DNA from: Spirochaetota bacterium
Lineage (GTDB): Bacteria; Spirochaetota; Spirochaetia; Treponematales; Rectinemataceae
NCBI GenBank assembly: GCA_029265615.1
Contig: JAJUIB010000003.1
Span: forward strand, 62,001-126,000
DNA: 64,000 bases
Direction: 5' to 3'
Shown here: positions 25,686 through 34,008 of the stretch, piece by piece
Layout of the letters: every line of letters starts with the position of its first letter
Numbering within the stretch: position 1 is the stretch's first letter
Notes under the pieces: generated by a model
What the model saw: the letters and a program-made list of their open reading frames with translations, nothing else
Told to the model about the DNA's origin: nothing
Databases searched by the model: none
Program-made: the position numbers and the translations under genes

Positions 25686-26666
25686 ATGATCACCATCCGC
25701 AAAACCGAGGGAGGCCGCCTTCTTGAGCTCGAGCGGGCCGAGAAGCAGGTCTGGATCGATGTCCGTGATCCGAACCGCGAGGAGCTCTCCCTGCTTGAGT
25801 CCGAGTACGGCATCAAGGCCGAGCACATCCAGGACATCCTCGACGTGGACGAGCAGTCCCGCATCGAAAAAGAGAACGAGTACACCCTGCTCGTCATCCG
25901 CCTTCCCGTCTACGACGAGCGCCTTGAGGTCGCCTACTACACGGCGCCCTGCGGCATATTCCTCTTCGCCGACCGCGTGCTCACCCTCTGCCAGGGCGAC
26001 TGCGAGGCACTCGAGGAGTTCCGCTCGGGCCGAGCGCGCGGACTCGACGTCAAGAACAAGAGCGCCTTCGTCCTTCGCTTGCTCGGCCGCGCGGCTATCG
26101 TCTACCTGCGTTATCTCAAGGAGATAAACCGCCGCACCGCCGTGATCGAGCGCGAGCTTCAGCGCTCCGTGAAGAATCACGAGCTCACGCGACTTCTTGC
26201 GTTCGAAAAGTCCCTCGTCTACTTTACGACCAGCCTCAAGTCGAACGAGATAGTGCTCGAGAAGCTCCAGTCATCGAAGGTGGTGCGCTTCAAGGAAGAC
26301 GAGACCGAACTTCTCGAGGATGTTCTCACCGATAACAAGCAGGCAATCGAGATGGCGAACATCTACTCCGATATCCTCTCCGGCATGATGGATGCCTTCG
26401 CCTCGGTGATTTCGAACAATCTCAACATGCAGATGAAGCGGCTCACCATCATCTCGATCGTGCTCATGATCCCCACCTTCATCGTCTCCATGTTTGGCAT
26501 GAACGTGAAGGTGCCCTTCGAGGACAGGCCCGAGGCCTTTGCCATCATCTCGGGAATCTGCGCGCTCTCGGGTGTGTTCGGGGCCTTGCTTTTGCGCGAT
26601 CGGCCGCCACGCCGGCCCTCGGCGCTTGCCGCCCCGGCCGCGGTGGGCGTGGTGGCAAAGCGGTAG
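25686..26666 (+). CDS. corA: CorA-type magnesium/cobalt channel
   Basis: Pentameric inner-membrane channel for Mg2+ (and Co2+/Ni2+). 326 residues; the soluble funnel domain (residues ~1-250) ends in a long helix, then two C-terminal membrane segments. The signature MFGMN (about residue 283) lies at the end of TM1, followed by a short loop and TM2. The start ATG has GAGGAGG 7 nt upstream. The C-terminal tail after TM2 is Arg/Pro/Ala-rich and longer than in E. coli. Confidence 0.95.
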   Translation: MITIRKTEGGRLLELERAEKQVWIDVRDPNREELSLLESEYGIKAEHIQDILDVDEQSRIEKENEYTLLVIRLPVYDERLEVAYYTAPCGIFLFADRVLTLCQGDCEALEEFRSGRARGLDVKNKSAFVLRLLGRAAIVYLRYLKEINRRTAVIERELQRSVKNHELTRLLAFEKSLVYFTTSLKSNEIVLEKLQSSKVVRFKEDETELLEDVLTDNKQAIEMANIYSDILSGMMDAFASVISNNLNMQMKRLTIISIVLMIPTFIVSMFGMNVKVPFEDRPEAFAIISGICALSGVFGALLLRDRPPRRPSALAAPAAVGVVAKR

Positions 26667-26689
26667 GCGGCGCTCGGGCCGGAGTGGCT

Positions 26690-27619
26690 TTACGCCTCGT
26701 CCCCCTGGTCGCCCGGTTTGAGACCATAGCGTTCGCCGGCCTCAAGATTCCCCGCGGGCTCCACGTGGACGATCACGTCGTATACCTCGGGAAGGTTCCG
26801 CTTGATGGCGCGCTCGACCGAAAGGGCCACATCGTGTGCGGCCGCGACGCTCATCTCAGGATCGACTTCTATGTCGAGGTCGACCATGAGTTCGGCGCCG
26901 AGGCGGCGGATGCGGGTGCGATGCGGATTGATCGCGCCATTGACAGAGGCGACCGCCTGGAAAACCGATGCGTAGGGGCCACTGCCGGCGCTCCCATCCA
27001 TGAGCTCTTCGTTTGCTTCGCGGAAGATCCCGAGCGCGTTTTTGAGTATCCACAGCGAGACGAGGATGGCCGCGATGCGGTCGAGGAGCGGCAACCTGAG
27101 GAGGAAGGTGCAGGTGAGGCCGGCGAGCACCGAGGCCGAGGTGACAACGTCGCCCTTCATGTTCTTCGCGTTGGCAACAAGCATCGCGGAACCTGATTTT
27201 TTTCCGTAATATTCCTGGCTGTAGGCGAGGGCTATCTTTCCGGCTATGGAGAGGACGGTCACATAAATCGAGAGGCGGGAGGGAAGTTCCGGCATTTCGC
27301 CCGCGATGATGCCGGAGACCGCCCCGAAGAAGAGCTGGGCGCCCGCGAAAAAGACGATGAACGAAAGGACGGTGGTGGCGATCGTCTCGGCGCGCGCATG
27401 CCCGTAGGGGTGTTCCTTGTCGCCCGGCTTGCCGACGATGCGCGCGGTGACGAGGGTCATCACCGAGATGACGACGTCGGTGGAGGAATCGATGCCGTCG
27501 CCGAGCACGGCGAGGCTCCCGCCGACGAGGCCGGCGGCGAGCTTTGCAAGCGCAAGTACGGCATTGCCGACGAGCGCGATGACGGAGGCCTTTTTGAGGA
27601 TGGCGATGCGGTCTTCCAT
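26690..27619 (-). CDS. Cation diffusion facilitator metal exporter
   Basis: Proton-coupled efflux of a divalent metal across the inner membrane. 309 residues with six hydrophobic segments and a C-terminal ferredoxin-like cytosolic domain. The CDF signature LAVLGDGIDSSTD and the loop HPYGHARAETIATT are clear. Metal-site residues read DxxxD in TM2 and NxxxD (NMKGD) in TM5, so the usual zinc-type histidines are missing and Mn or Fe is as likely as Zn. ATG at 27619 with GGAG 6 nt upstream. It converges with corA. Confidence 0.9.
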   Translation of the reverse strand: MEDRIAILKKASVIALVGNAVLALAKLAAGLVGGSLAVLGDGIDSSTDVVISVMTLVTARIVGKPGDKEHPYGHARAETIATTVLSFIVFFAGAQLFFGAVSGIIAGEMPELPSRLSIYVTVLSIAGKIALAYSQEYYGKKSGSAMLVANAKNMKGDVVTSASVLAGLTCTFLLRLPLLDRIAAILVSLWILKNALGIFREANEELMDGSAGSGPYASVFQAVASVNGAINPHRTRIRRLGAELMVDLDIEVDPEMSVAAAHDVALSVERAIKRNLPEVYDVIVHVEPAGNLEAGERYGLKPGDQGDEA

Positions 27620-27733
27620 GTGCTACTCCAGGCGCCCAATGCTACCGGCTCCCGGGGCGTGGCGGCTATGGCCGTGTGAAAAAAGCTAGAAGGCCCTAAC
27701 AGCGCGCGTTGCGCCTCGCATGCGACATCCGCC

Positions 27734-28132
27734 TTAGCGCCCGTTCGATAGCGAAAGCGCATAGCTCCCCTGTGCCTGTTCGTTCCCCTGGACGACGAGC
27801 GTCCATTCGCCGGGACGAGCATTCGTCTCATAGGGGCCGACGGGGAAGGTGACTTCGGTCGTGTCTTTGCAGCTGTAGGTGTTCTTCCAGACTGATCCGC
27901 CTGCGGGGGAGAAGAGCTCAACGGTGGCAGTGCCCTGTGTGAGCGTGATGCTCCCGCTGACGACGAGGGCGCGGTCCGCGGAATCGAGGAGTAGCTGTGT
28001 CCGTGCCTGAGTGGGGGAAACACTGCCCTGGAAGGCGCTTTCCTTGGGGAGGGCGCAGGATGCGATGAGGAGTGCAAGGAGCGCGAGCGCGGCGTGGCGG
28101 CTCCCCTGCTTAAGCGAATGGCGAATGCACAT
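27734..28132 (-). CDS. Small putative lipoprotein
   Basis: 132 residues from the ATG at 28132. The N-terminus has basic residues, a hydrophobic core and a lipobox ending LIASC at about residue 26, so it should be lipidated and exported. The mature part is beta-rich (SGSITLTQGTATVELFSPAGG; ends WTLVVQGNEQAQGSYALSL), like pre-peptidase or CARDB-type beta-sandwich domains. No named family recognised. It is divergent from the RluA gene over 95 nt. Confidence 0.75.
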   Translation of the reverse strand: MCIRHSLKQGSRHAALALLALLIASCALPKESAFQGSVSPTQARTQLLLDSADRALVVSGSITLTQGTATVELFSPAGGSVWKNTYSCKDTTEVTFPVGPYETNARPGEWTLVVQGNEQAQGSYALSLSNGR

Positions 28133-28227
28133 GCTGTACAGTGTATCACGCGGGCCGCCAGCGTGTCGTGGTCGGCGGTGCAATTGTGCCCTTGCACCGC
28201 TCTGCGGCCTTCGCTATAGTTCGCCGC

Positions 28228-28887
28228 ATGATTCCGGCGCTCTACGAGGACGAGGACATTCTCGTGCTCGACAAACCCGCAGGGCTCGCGACCCAGCCCG
28301 GGGCGGAGGTTCGCGTCTCGCTGGTCGAGGCGGTGGAGCGCGATTACGGCTTCCATCCCTACCTCGTCCACCGGCTCGACAAGGAAACGGCGGGCTGCAT
28401 CATCGTGGCGCGGACGGCCGGCGCCGCCACGCGTTGGACAAGCCTTGTCGCCTCGCGGAGCGTGGGGAAATTCTACCGCGCCATCGTTGCAGGCGTTCCC
28501 GCTGCGCCGCAGGGCCGCTTTGCCGATCCCGTTCCCGTGCGCGGCGCCGAAAAGTCCGCGGAGACCGGTTACCGCGTTCTTGGCCGCTTCGGCCGCGCCG
28601 CAGGAGGGGCGGGATTTTCCTATCTCGAACTTGAGCTCGGCACGGGGCGTACCCACCAGATCAGACTCCACCTCGCTCGCGCGGGCCTCCCCATTCTGGG
28701 AGACGACCGGCACGGCGATTTCGCGCTTAACAAGCGGCTTAAAAAGGAGTACGGCCTCAAGCGGCTCCTCCTTGTCGCGTGGCGTCTCGAGCTTCCCGGC
28801 GGACGGGCCGCGCGCGCCGCCCTGCCCGAGCACATGGCCACGTTTCTCGCGGCCTTTCCCGACGCGCCCGCAGCGGAGCTTCCCTAA
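28228..28887 (+). CDS. RluA-family pseudouridine synthase
   Basis: Isomerises uridine to pseudouridine in rRNA or tRNA. 219 residues from the ATG at 28228 (MIPALYEDEDILVLDKPAG); earlier in-frame starts run into the divergent promoter. The catalytic motif HRLDKETAG is at residues ~47-55 with the active-site aspartate, followed by the GRTHQIRLHLA signature near residue 145. There is no S4 domain, so it resembles the RluA/TruC short forms. The target base cannot be told. The stop overlaps the next start (TAATG). Confidence 0.93.
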   Translation: MIPALYEDEDILVLDKPAGLATQPGAEVRVSLVEAVERDYGFHPYLVHRLDKETAGCIIVARTAGAATRWTSLVASRSVGKFYRAIVAGVPAAPQGRFADPVPVRGAEKSAETGYRVLGRFGRAAGGAGFSYLELELGTGRTHQIRLHLARAGLPILGDDRHGDFALNKRLKKEYGLKRLLLVAWRLELPGGRAARAALPEHMATFLAAFPDAPAAELP

Positions 28888-29267
28888 TGCCCATGGGCGA
28901 AGCTCCGAAGCTCGCGCACGGCGCCTTCTGGCTTACGCAAGAAGGCGCGCTCATCCCGGTGGCGGGCTTCCACGAGGCCTGGATCGCCTCGCATCCCGAG
29001 CTCGTGGGCGACTGTCGCAATGTCTCCGACGTGGTGCTCAAGCTCGGCTGGATATCCGTCGCCGTGTTTTCGGAGGGCTATGTGGAGCTCCTCGTGCCGG
29101 GGCGGCGCGACCCTGCGATCCTCGACCGCGTCGAGCACCTCCTCAGGGGCAACCGCGGCCTGTGGAAGACCGCGCTCGTGATGTCGATGGACGAGGAGGG
29201 CTACGCGCGCCTCAAGGACGAGGACCTCGCTTCTCCTGAAAGGCTACGGGCGATACTCGAAGGCTAA
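28887..29267 (+). CDS. Hypothetical protein coupled to the RluA gene
   Basis: 126 residues starting MPMGEAPKLAHGAFWLT; start codon overlaps the RluA-gene stop by one base. Soluble, mixed alpha/beta, no cysteine pairs or signal. Segments such as AFWLTQEGALIPVAGFHEAWIASHP resemble no family I can name. Coupling suggests co-production with the pseudouridine synthase, which says little about its role. Confidence 0.78.
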   Translation: MPMGEAPKLAHGAFWLTQEGALIPVAGFHEAWIASHPELVGDCRNVSDVVLKLGWISVAVFSEGYVELLVPGRRDPAILDRVEHLLRGNRGLWKTALVMSMDEEGYARLKDEDLASPERLRAILEG

Positions 29268-29274
29268 GGGCCGG

Positions 29275-32200
29275 TCACTTCTTCCTGATGCCGAGGAGCG
29301 TGAGGTCGTCCCACTGGTCGTCCTCGGAGAGCCCGCGATAGCGGACATAATTCGGATCCTCGATTTCTACGACTTCGACCTTGCCGTCCCTTCCCTTCCG
29401 TTCCAGTTTCTGGGTGATCGGTTCCCGCGCGCGGAAGAGGAGGCGGAACTGTTCGAAGTGCTTTTCAAGGAAGGCCTCGACGCGCTTGTCGATGATGATC
29501 GAGTCCTCGGGACTGCGCTTGGGGTCGTAGTAGAGCCGCCAGACCTTTTCGAGGGCAATCATGCCGATGATCCGCTCCTCGAGACTGCCTGACACCGAAG
29601 AGAGGTCGAAGCTGCGGAGCTCGTCCTTGTGCGCCTCGTCATGCTGGCGCTCGATCGCATAGCGGCCGCGTGCATCGAAGGCCAGGTTGAAGGCCTCGAG
29701 GCGCTCGGGGCCGAGCTCTTCGGAGTCGTCGCCGCCACGGTGGTTTTCGTGGGGTTCGCCGTTCGGCACATCCGTGCAGGCAAAGGGCTGGAAGTCCGCA
29801 TCGCGGAAGGAACGCATCGACTCCTCGATGCCGTCGGTGTAGAGAAGGAGTATGTCGCCTGGGTTGAGCCGCCGCTTTACGGTGCGGTAGGGGGTTACGT
29901 CTCTGAAGAAGGAGCTCGGGAGAGGCCCGGTCGCGGGCGCCTTGTGCAGCGTTTCGACCTCGAGCCTGCCCGTCGCGCGGCGCCAAAAGTGGAGCATGTT
30001 GTCGCCCGCATGGCAGAGGGTAAGCTCCCCGTCACGCGCGGAGATGACTCCCAGCGTGAAGGCGGCGAATTTCGCCTCGTAGCCGCGGCTTGCAAGGAAG
30101 TCGTTTACGCGGTAGGTGAGGTCCGTGAGCCCGAAGTCGGGCACCTTGGGGGATGGCTTAAAGTCCGAGAAGTAGTCTGTCACGAGCGTGACGATCTGGA
30201 CCATGATGAATGCCGCCTCGACGTCCTTTCCGGAAACGTCGCATTTTATGAAATAGAAGTACCGCCCATCGTTTCCTATCGGCCTGAAGTCCCAGTAGTC
30301 ACCTGATACCTTTTTCGCGCCTTTGTAATAGCCGAACATCTCGAGCTCGGGCATGTCCTTTTTGCCCGTCGTGTATTTCTTGCCGCCGCCTGCGTCGTCA
30401 AGCGGTATGAGGATGCGCTGGATGTCGGAGCCCTTTTCGAGTGCCTTTGACTCCTTCGCAGCAATGACGAGCTCGCGCTTAAGCTCGTTCGCGGCCGACG
30501 CGAGTGTCGCAAGCTCGTCGTGTGAGCGCACCTCGATGGAGAACGACGAAAGCGTCTCCTTGTCCTCGGCCTTTCTTATCGCGTCAATGGCGGCGATGAC
30601 GTCCTTAATCGGCCGCACGATAACTGAAGCGAGGAATATGGCGCCCGCAATGCCCGCGGCGAGCGCCGCTGCCGCAATTATGAGCGTTATGCGAATTAGT
30701 CCCGCGGTCGAGTCGCGCACTTCAGCGGCTATGCGGTCGGTCGACACCTCAAGGCGGACCATGCCGCGATAGTAGAGCGCGTCGGAGCCGCGGCGGTAGA
30801 GGATCGGCTTATAGAATAGGTAGCGGCCGCCAGCACGCACGGCGGTCGCAGGGTCGAAGTCGGGCTCCGATCCGACCGATGCGTTTGCGAGGGCGAAGAG
30901 CTTCTCCGCGATCTCGCGTTCGAGCGTGGCGCTTGCATCGGCGATTTCTGCGAGCCGCCGCTGCGAAGCCTCGTCAAGCCGCGTGGCAAGCGCGCGTCCC
31001 TCGCGGGTGTAGGCGGCGATGCTCTCGTTGAGCGCGCCGACCTCCGCCTGGGCCCGGCGGTCGAGTTCTGCGGCGATCGAGGGAATGCGCGGGCTGAGCT
31101 CGTCCGCGAGGACTGAGACGCCGGGCTTGAGTGCAGGACTATCGATCTTGTCGGCGATGCCTGGGTCGTTCGAGGCCCAGACGACGTCGAGCGCCGTCGA
31201 GCCGCCCGAGCCGTAGCCGCTTAAGGTGATGTAGGAGGCGTCCTCCATGGCTTGCGCCTGGCGCGGGAGAAGGCCGAGCTCGAGGACGTTCTGCGCGGGA
31301 AGGTAGGACCTTCCGCCCTGCGCGACGCTTTCGAGGAGGACAAGGGCGCGCTGGCGGAGTCCCGTGGCGAGGGTTTCGGACTGGTTCTTGATGACATAGG
31401 CGCCAAGGACGACCGCGAGGAGTCCGACGACGAGGAGCACAAGGATCGCCACGATGATGGTGAACTTGAACCTCAGGCCGGCGCCGCGACGTTCGAGCTC
31501 GCGGGCCTTGACGGCCTTTTTGGCGCTGGGCATGGGACCTCCTGAGACGAGGGCTAAGACTTCGCGCCGGATGGCCGCTCCGTCGGCGACGGCGGCGCGG
31601 ACCTGCGCGAGCGACAGCGATATGCCGAGGCCGGCGAAGAGGATTGCGGCGAGGACGATGGCGTCATAGAGTGAGAAGCGGTAGCGGTGCGGCTCAAGGA
31701 GGCTCCACGAGGGGCGGTACTCGCCGGCCGGCATGCCGAATTTGAGCGTGCCCGCGGCGTCGACGGCGAGGACGGGCGCGGTCCAGTACCAGCCACGTAC
31801 GGGATGGAGAAGGCCGATGCGGTACCTGCCTTCTTCAAGCCCCTCGTAGGCGATGCCGTCGAGCTCCCGATCGGAGGCGACGCGGAACCCTCCCTCTGAG
31901 CGTTCGCGGACGAGGTCGTAGGGGTCCCTGCCGTCGCGGTCGAGGACGAGGCGCGTCACCGACCCTTCGGCAGAAAAACCGCGCCCGATTACGCGCAGGC
32001 TTGTGCGGCCAAGATCGTCGCGCCGCGCCTCGGCATAGGCGACGAGGGTGTAAGGCACGAACTTGTCGGCGCGGAGCATGATCGTCGCGGTGTCGCCGAC
32101 GTTGCCGGTTCGGTCGATCGCCGCGACCGAAAAAAAGTAGTAGCCGTCGTCGACGTTGCGGTAGCTTGCGCGCGGCTCCGCGCCAAGCAGGCTGGGCGGC

Positions 32201-34008
32201 GGAAGGGTTGGCCCCGAGCGTTCAACGAGAAAGGCCTCGTAGGCGCTTAAGCCGGGAAGGGGGGCGCGGGCGGGAAGCCTTGCCGCGGTCGGTGCGGGGA
32301 AAAGGCCGCCCGCATAGCGGAGTTCCCAGGTGTAGCCCGCAAGATCGTCCGCCTCGGGCGGAACCCAGCGCACGGTGAAGGTGTTCGAGGCGAGGAAACC
32401 GCGTTCGTCAAGCTCTGGCGGCATGAGGAGCGGCGGCGGCGGCGGCGTGCGATCCCGCTCGAAGGAGACGCGTGTTGTCGCAGACCAGTTGCCCGCGTAG
32501 TCGCGCGCGGCGACGGCGAGCCACCAGGTGCCGTCCTCCGGGACGGGCAGGTGGAGCCGCGACTCCGCGGGGAGGGCCATGACCTCGCGCGGCGGTTCCG
32601 CGCCCGCGTCTCGGCTGAACACATAGGAAAAACCCTCGAAGCCCGAGGAATCGGGCGCAAGACTCACCTGCGCGGTCGCTCGCTCGCGGCGGGTCCGCGT
32701 GCCGGGCTTCCAATCGAGCGCAAGGATCGAGGGCGGGGCGGCGCTTGTATCGGGCTCGAGGGCGATAATCCGATCGCGGCTGCCCTCGCTCGATTGCCAA
32801 AATGCGTAGAGTCTCCCTTCCGCTACGGCGAGCCTGCCGAAGGAGGCGTCGCTCCGCCCGACCGAAAGCTCGGTTTCCGGCCAGTCGGCGCCTCGGCGCT
32901 GCGCAAAATAGACGCGGTTGCCGCCGCGACGGTTGTCGAACCAGGCGACGGCCGGCTGACCGCCGAGTTCATAGACGGCCGGCGCCGAACAGCTGCCGGC
33001 TCCCGAGGAGACGCGGTCCGCGGCGCCGGGACGCGGCATGCCGTCGGCGCCCAGCGGCATCGCATAAATCTGCGGCTGCCCCGTGAGTGTGGCGCGTTCC
33101 CATGCAAGCCAGAGTCCGATTTTCGTTTCGCCGAGAAAGGGGCGTTGGTTGTCGAAGTTGTCGGCGGCATTGCGCTCGCGGATGACGGGGTCGGGAAAGT
33201 CCGTAATGCGGCGCGCAGGGCTCCAGTTCCGGCCTCCGTCGGTAGACAGCTTGGAATAGAGTTGGAAGCTCCGCCGCGCACCCGGTATGAGAGACTGGAA
33301 CACAACGACATCGACGGGACGGCCTTGCGCGTCGCGGCTCCGCGCCGCGCTCGGGAGAAAGTTGAGCTCAAGCCCCTCCTCGCCTGCGACAAAGGGGCGG
33401 AAGGGCTCCCAGGAGCTTCCGTCCGCGCTCCGCGAATAGAACAGCTTGAGCGATTCGCTTTCGCCCTGGGTGACAAAGAGGAGCCAGCCTCCCTGCGCGG
33501 AGGGGAAAATACGCGGCGCGACCGCTGCGGCGCTCGGCGCCGGACGTTCGGCGACACGGAAGCTCCGTCCGCCGTCGTTCGAAAGAAGCACCTCGATCGC
33601 CCCGTCGCCTGCGGCGGCGGCGATCGCCACCTCGCCGTTCTCCGAGGCGGCTGAAAACAAAAGAGGCTCGGAGCCGCGATAGTCATAGGGGCCGGCGAAG
33701 CGGCGCCGGATCGTCCAGGCGTCGCGGGAGAGCCGCGCGAGGGAGAGCCATGCCTGGCCGCCCTCGCCCTCGCCTGCGGGCCGCGGGCTCGATTCCTGCC
33801 ACACGACGACGATGCCGCCCGAGGATGCAAGGGCGGTCGGGAAGCGGCCTGCTCCCTCGGCGAGGGGGCGGGGCGCCTCCCAGTAGTAGTCCTGCGCGGA
33901 GAGCGCGGTCCCCACAAGGAGGATGAAGGCGAAAAAGGCGCCTAAGCGCGCAGGCGGTCGTACGCGGTGCATTGCCTCAACTAATCCTCTTGGGCTCCTG
34001 CGCATCAT
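29275..34008 (-). CDS. Giant membrane sensor phosphatase: Asp-box propeller, FN3-like, HAMP, SpoIIE/PP2C
   Basis: 1577 residues. After a signal peptide (~1-38) comes a periplasmic beta-propeller with Asp-box repeats (SNDGGRSF ~145, SADGSSW ~195, STDGGRNW ~256). FN3-like sandwiches follow (~440-770). Two membrane segments (~785 and ~855), a second exposed region and a third segment (~1110) lead into a HAMP linker. The C-terminal SpoIIE-type Ser/Thr phosphatase keeps GDYWDF (~1240), KCDVSGKDVEAAF, CHAGDN, LLYTDGIEES and DQWDDLTLLGI, so metal ligands look complete. It should sense an envelope ligand and dephosphorylate a cytosolic anti-anti-sigma-type protein, as RsbU does. The start overlaps the upstream repeat-protein gene by 4 nt (ATGA). 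Confidence 0.88.
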   Translation of the reverse strand: MMRRSPRGLVEAMHRVRPPARLGAFFAFILLVGTALSAQDYYWEAPRPLAEGAGRFPTALASSGGIVVVWQESSPRPAGEGEGGQAWLSLARLSRDAWTIRRRFAGPYDYRGSEPLLFSAASENGEVAIAAAAGDGAIEVLLSNDGGRSFRVAERPAPSAAAVAPRIFPSAQGGWLLFVTQGESESLKLFYSRSADGSSWEPFRPFVAGEEGLELNFLPSAARSRDAQGRPVDVVVFQSLIPGARRSFQLYSKLSTDGGRNWSPARRITDFPDPVIRERNAADNFDNQRPFLGETKIGLWLAWERATLTGQPQIYAMPLGADGMPRPGAADRVSSGAGSCSAPAVYELGGQPAVAWFDNRRGGNRVYFAQRRGADWPETELSVGRSDASFGRLAVAEGRLYAFWQSSEGSRDRIIALEPDTSAAPPSILALDWKPGTRTRRERATAQVSLAPDSSGFEGFSYVFSRDAGAEPPREVMALPAESRLHLPVPEDGTWWLAVAARDYAGNWSATTRVSFERDRTPPPPPLLMPPELDERGFLASNTFTVRWVPPEADDLAGYTWELRYAGGLFPAPTAARLPARAPLPGLSAYEAFLVERSGPTLPPPSLLGAEPRASYRNVDDGYYFFSVAAIDRTGNVGDTATIMLRADKFVPYTLVAYAEARRDDLGRTSLRVIGRGFSAEGSVTRLVLDRDGRDPYDLVRERSEGGFRVASDRELDGIAYEGLEEGRYRIGLLHPVRGWYWTAPVLAVDAAGTLKFGMPAGEYRPSWSLLEPHRYRFSLYDAIVLAAILFAGLGISLSLAQVRAAVADGAAIRREVLALVSGGPMPSAKKAVKARELERRGAGLRFKFTIIVAILVLLVVGLLAVVLGAYVIKNQSETLATGLRQRALVLLESVAQGGRSYLPAQNVLELGLLPRQAQAMEDASYITLSGYGSGGSTALDVVWASNDPGIADKIDSPALKPGVSVLADELSPRIPSIAAELDRRAQAEVGALNESIAAYTREGRALATRLDEASQRRLAEIADASATLEREIAEKLFALANASVGSEPDFDPATAVRAGGRYLFYKPILYRRGSDALYYRGMVRLEVSTDRIAAEVRDSTAGLIRITLIIAAAALAAGIAGAIFLASVIVRPIKDVIAAIDAIRKAEDKETLSSFSIEVRSHDELATLASAANELKRELVIAAKESKALEKGSDIQRILIPLDDAGGGKKYTTGKKDMPELEMFGYYKGAKKVSGDYWDFRPIGNDGRYFYFIKCDVSGKDVEAAFIMVQIVTLVTDYFSDFKPSPKVPDFGLTDLTYRVNDFLASRGYEAKFAAFTLGVISARDGELTLCHAGDNMLHFWRRATGRLEVETLHKAPATGPLPSSFFRDVTPYRTVKRRLNPGDILLLYTDGIEESMRSFRDADFQPFACTDVPNGEPHENHRGGDDSEELGPERLEAFNLAFDARGRYAIERQHDEAHKDELRSFDLSSVSGSLEERIIGMIALEKVWRLYYDPKRSPEDSIIIDKRVEAFLEKHFEQFRLLFRAREPITQKLERKGRDGKVEVVEIEDPNYVRYRGLSEDDQWDDLTLLGIRKK

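Noticed and set aside
27460-28833. 457-codon minus-strand open frame across CDF start, lipoprotein and RluA
   Set aside because: Crosses three better-supported genes in another frame and has no homology-like segments.
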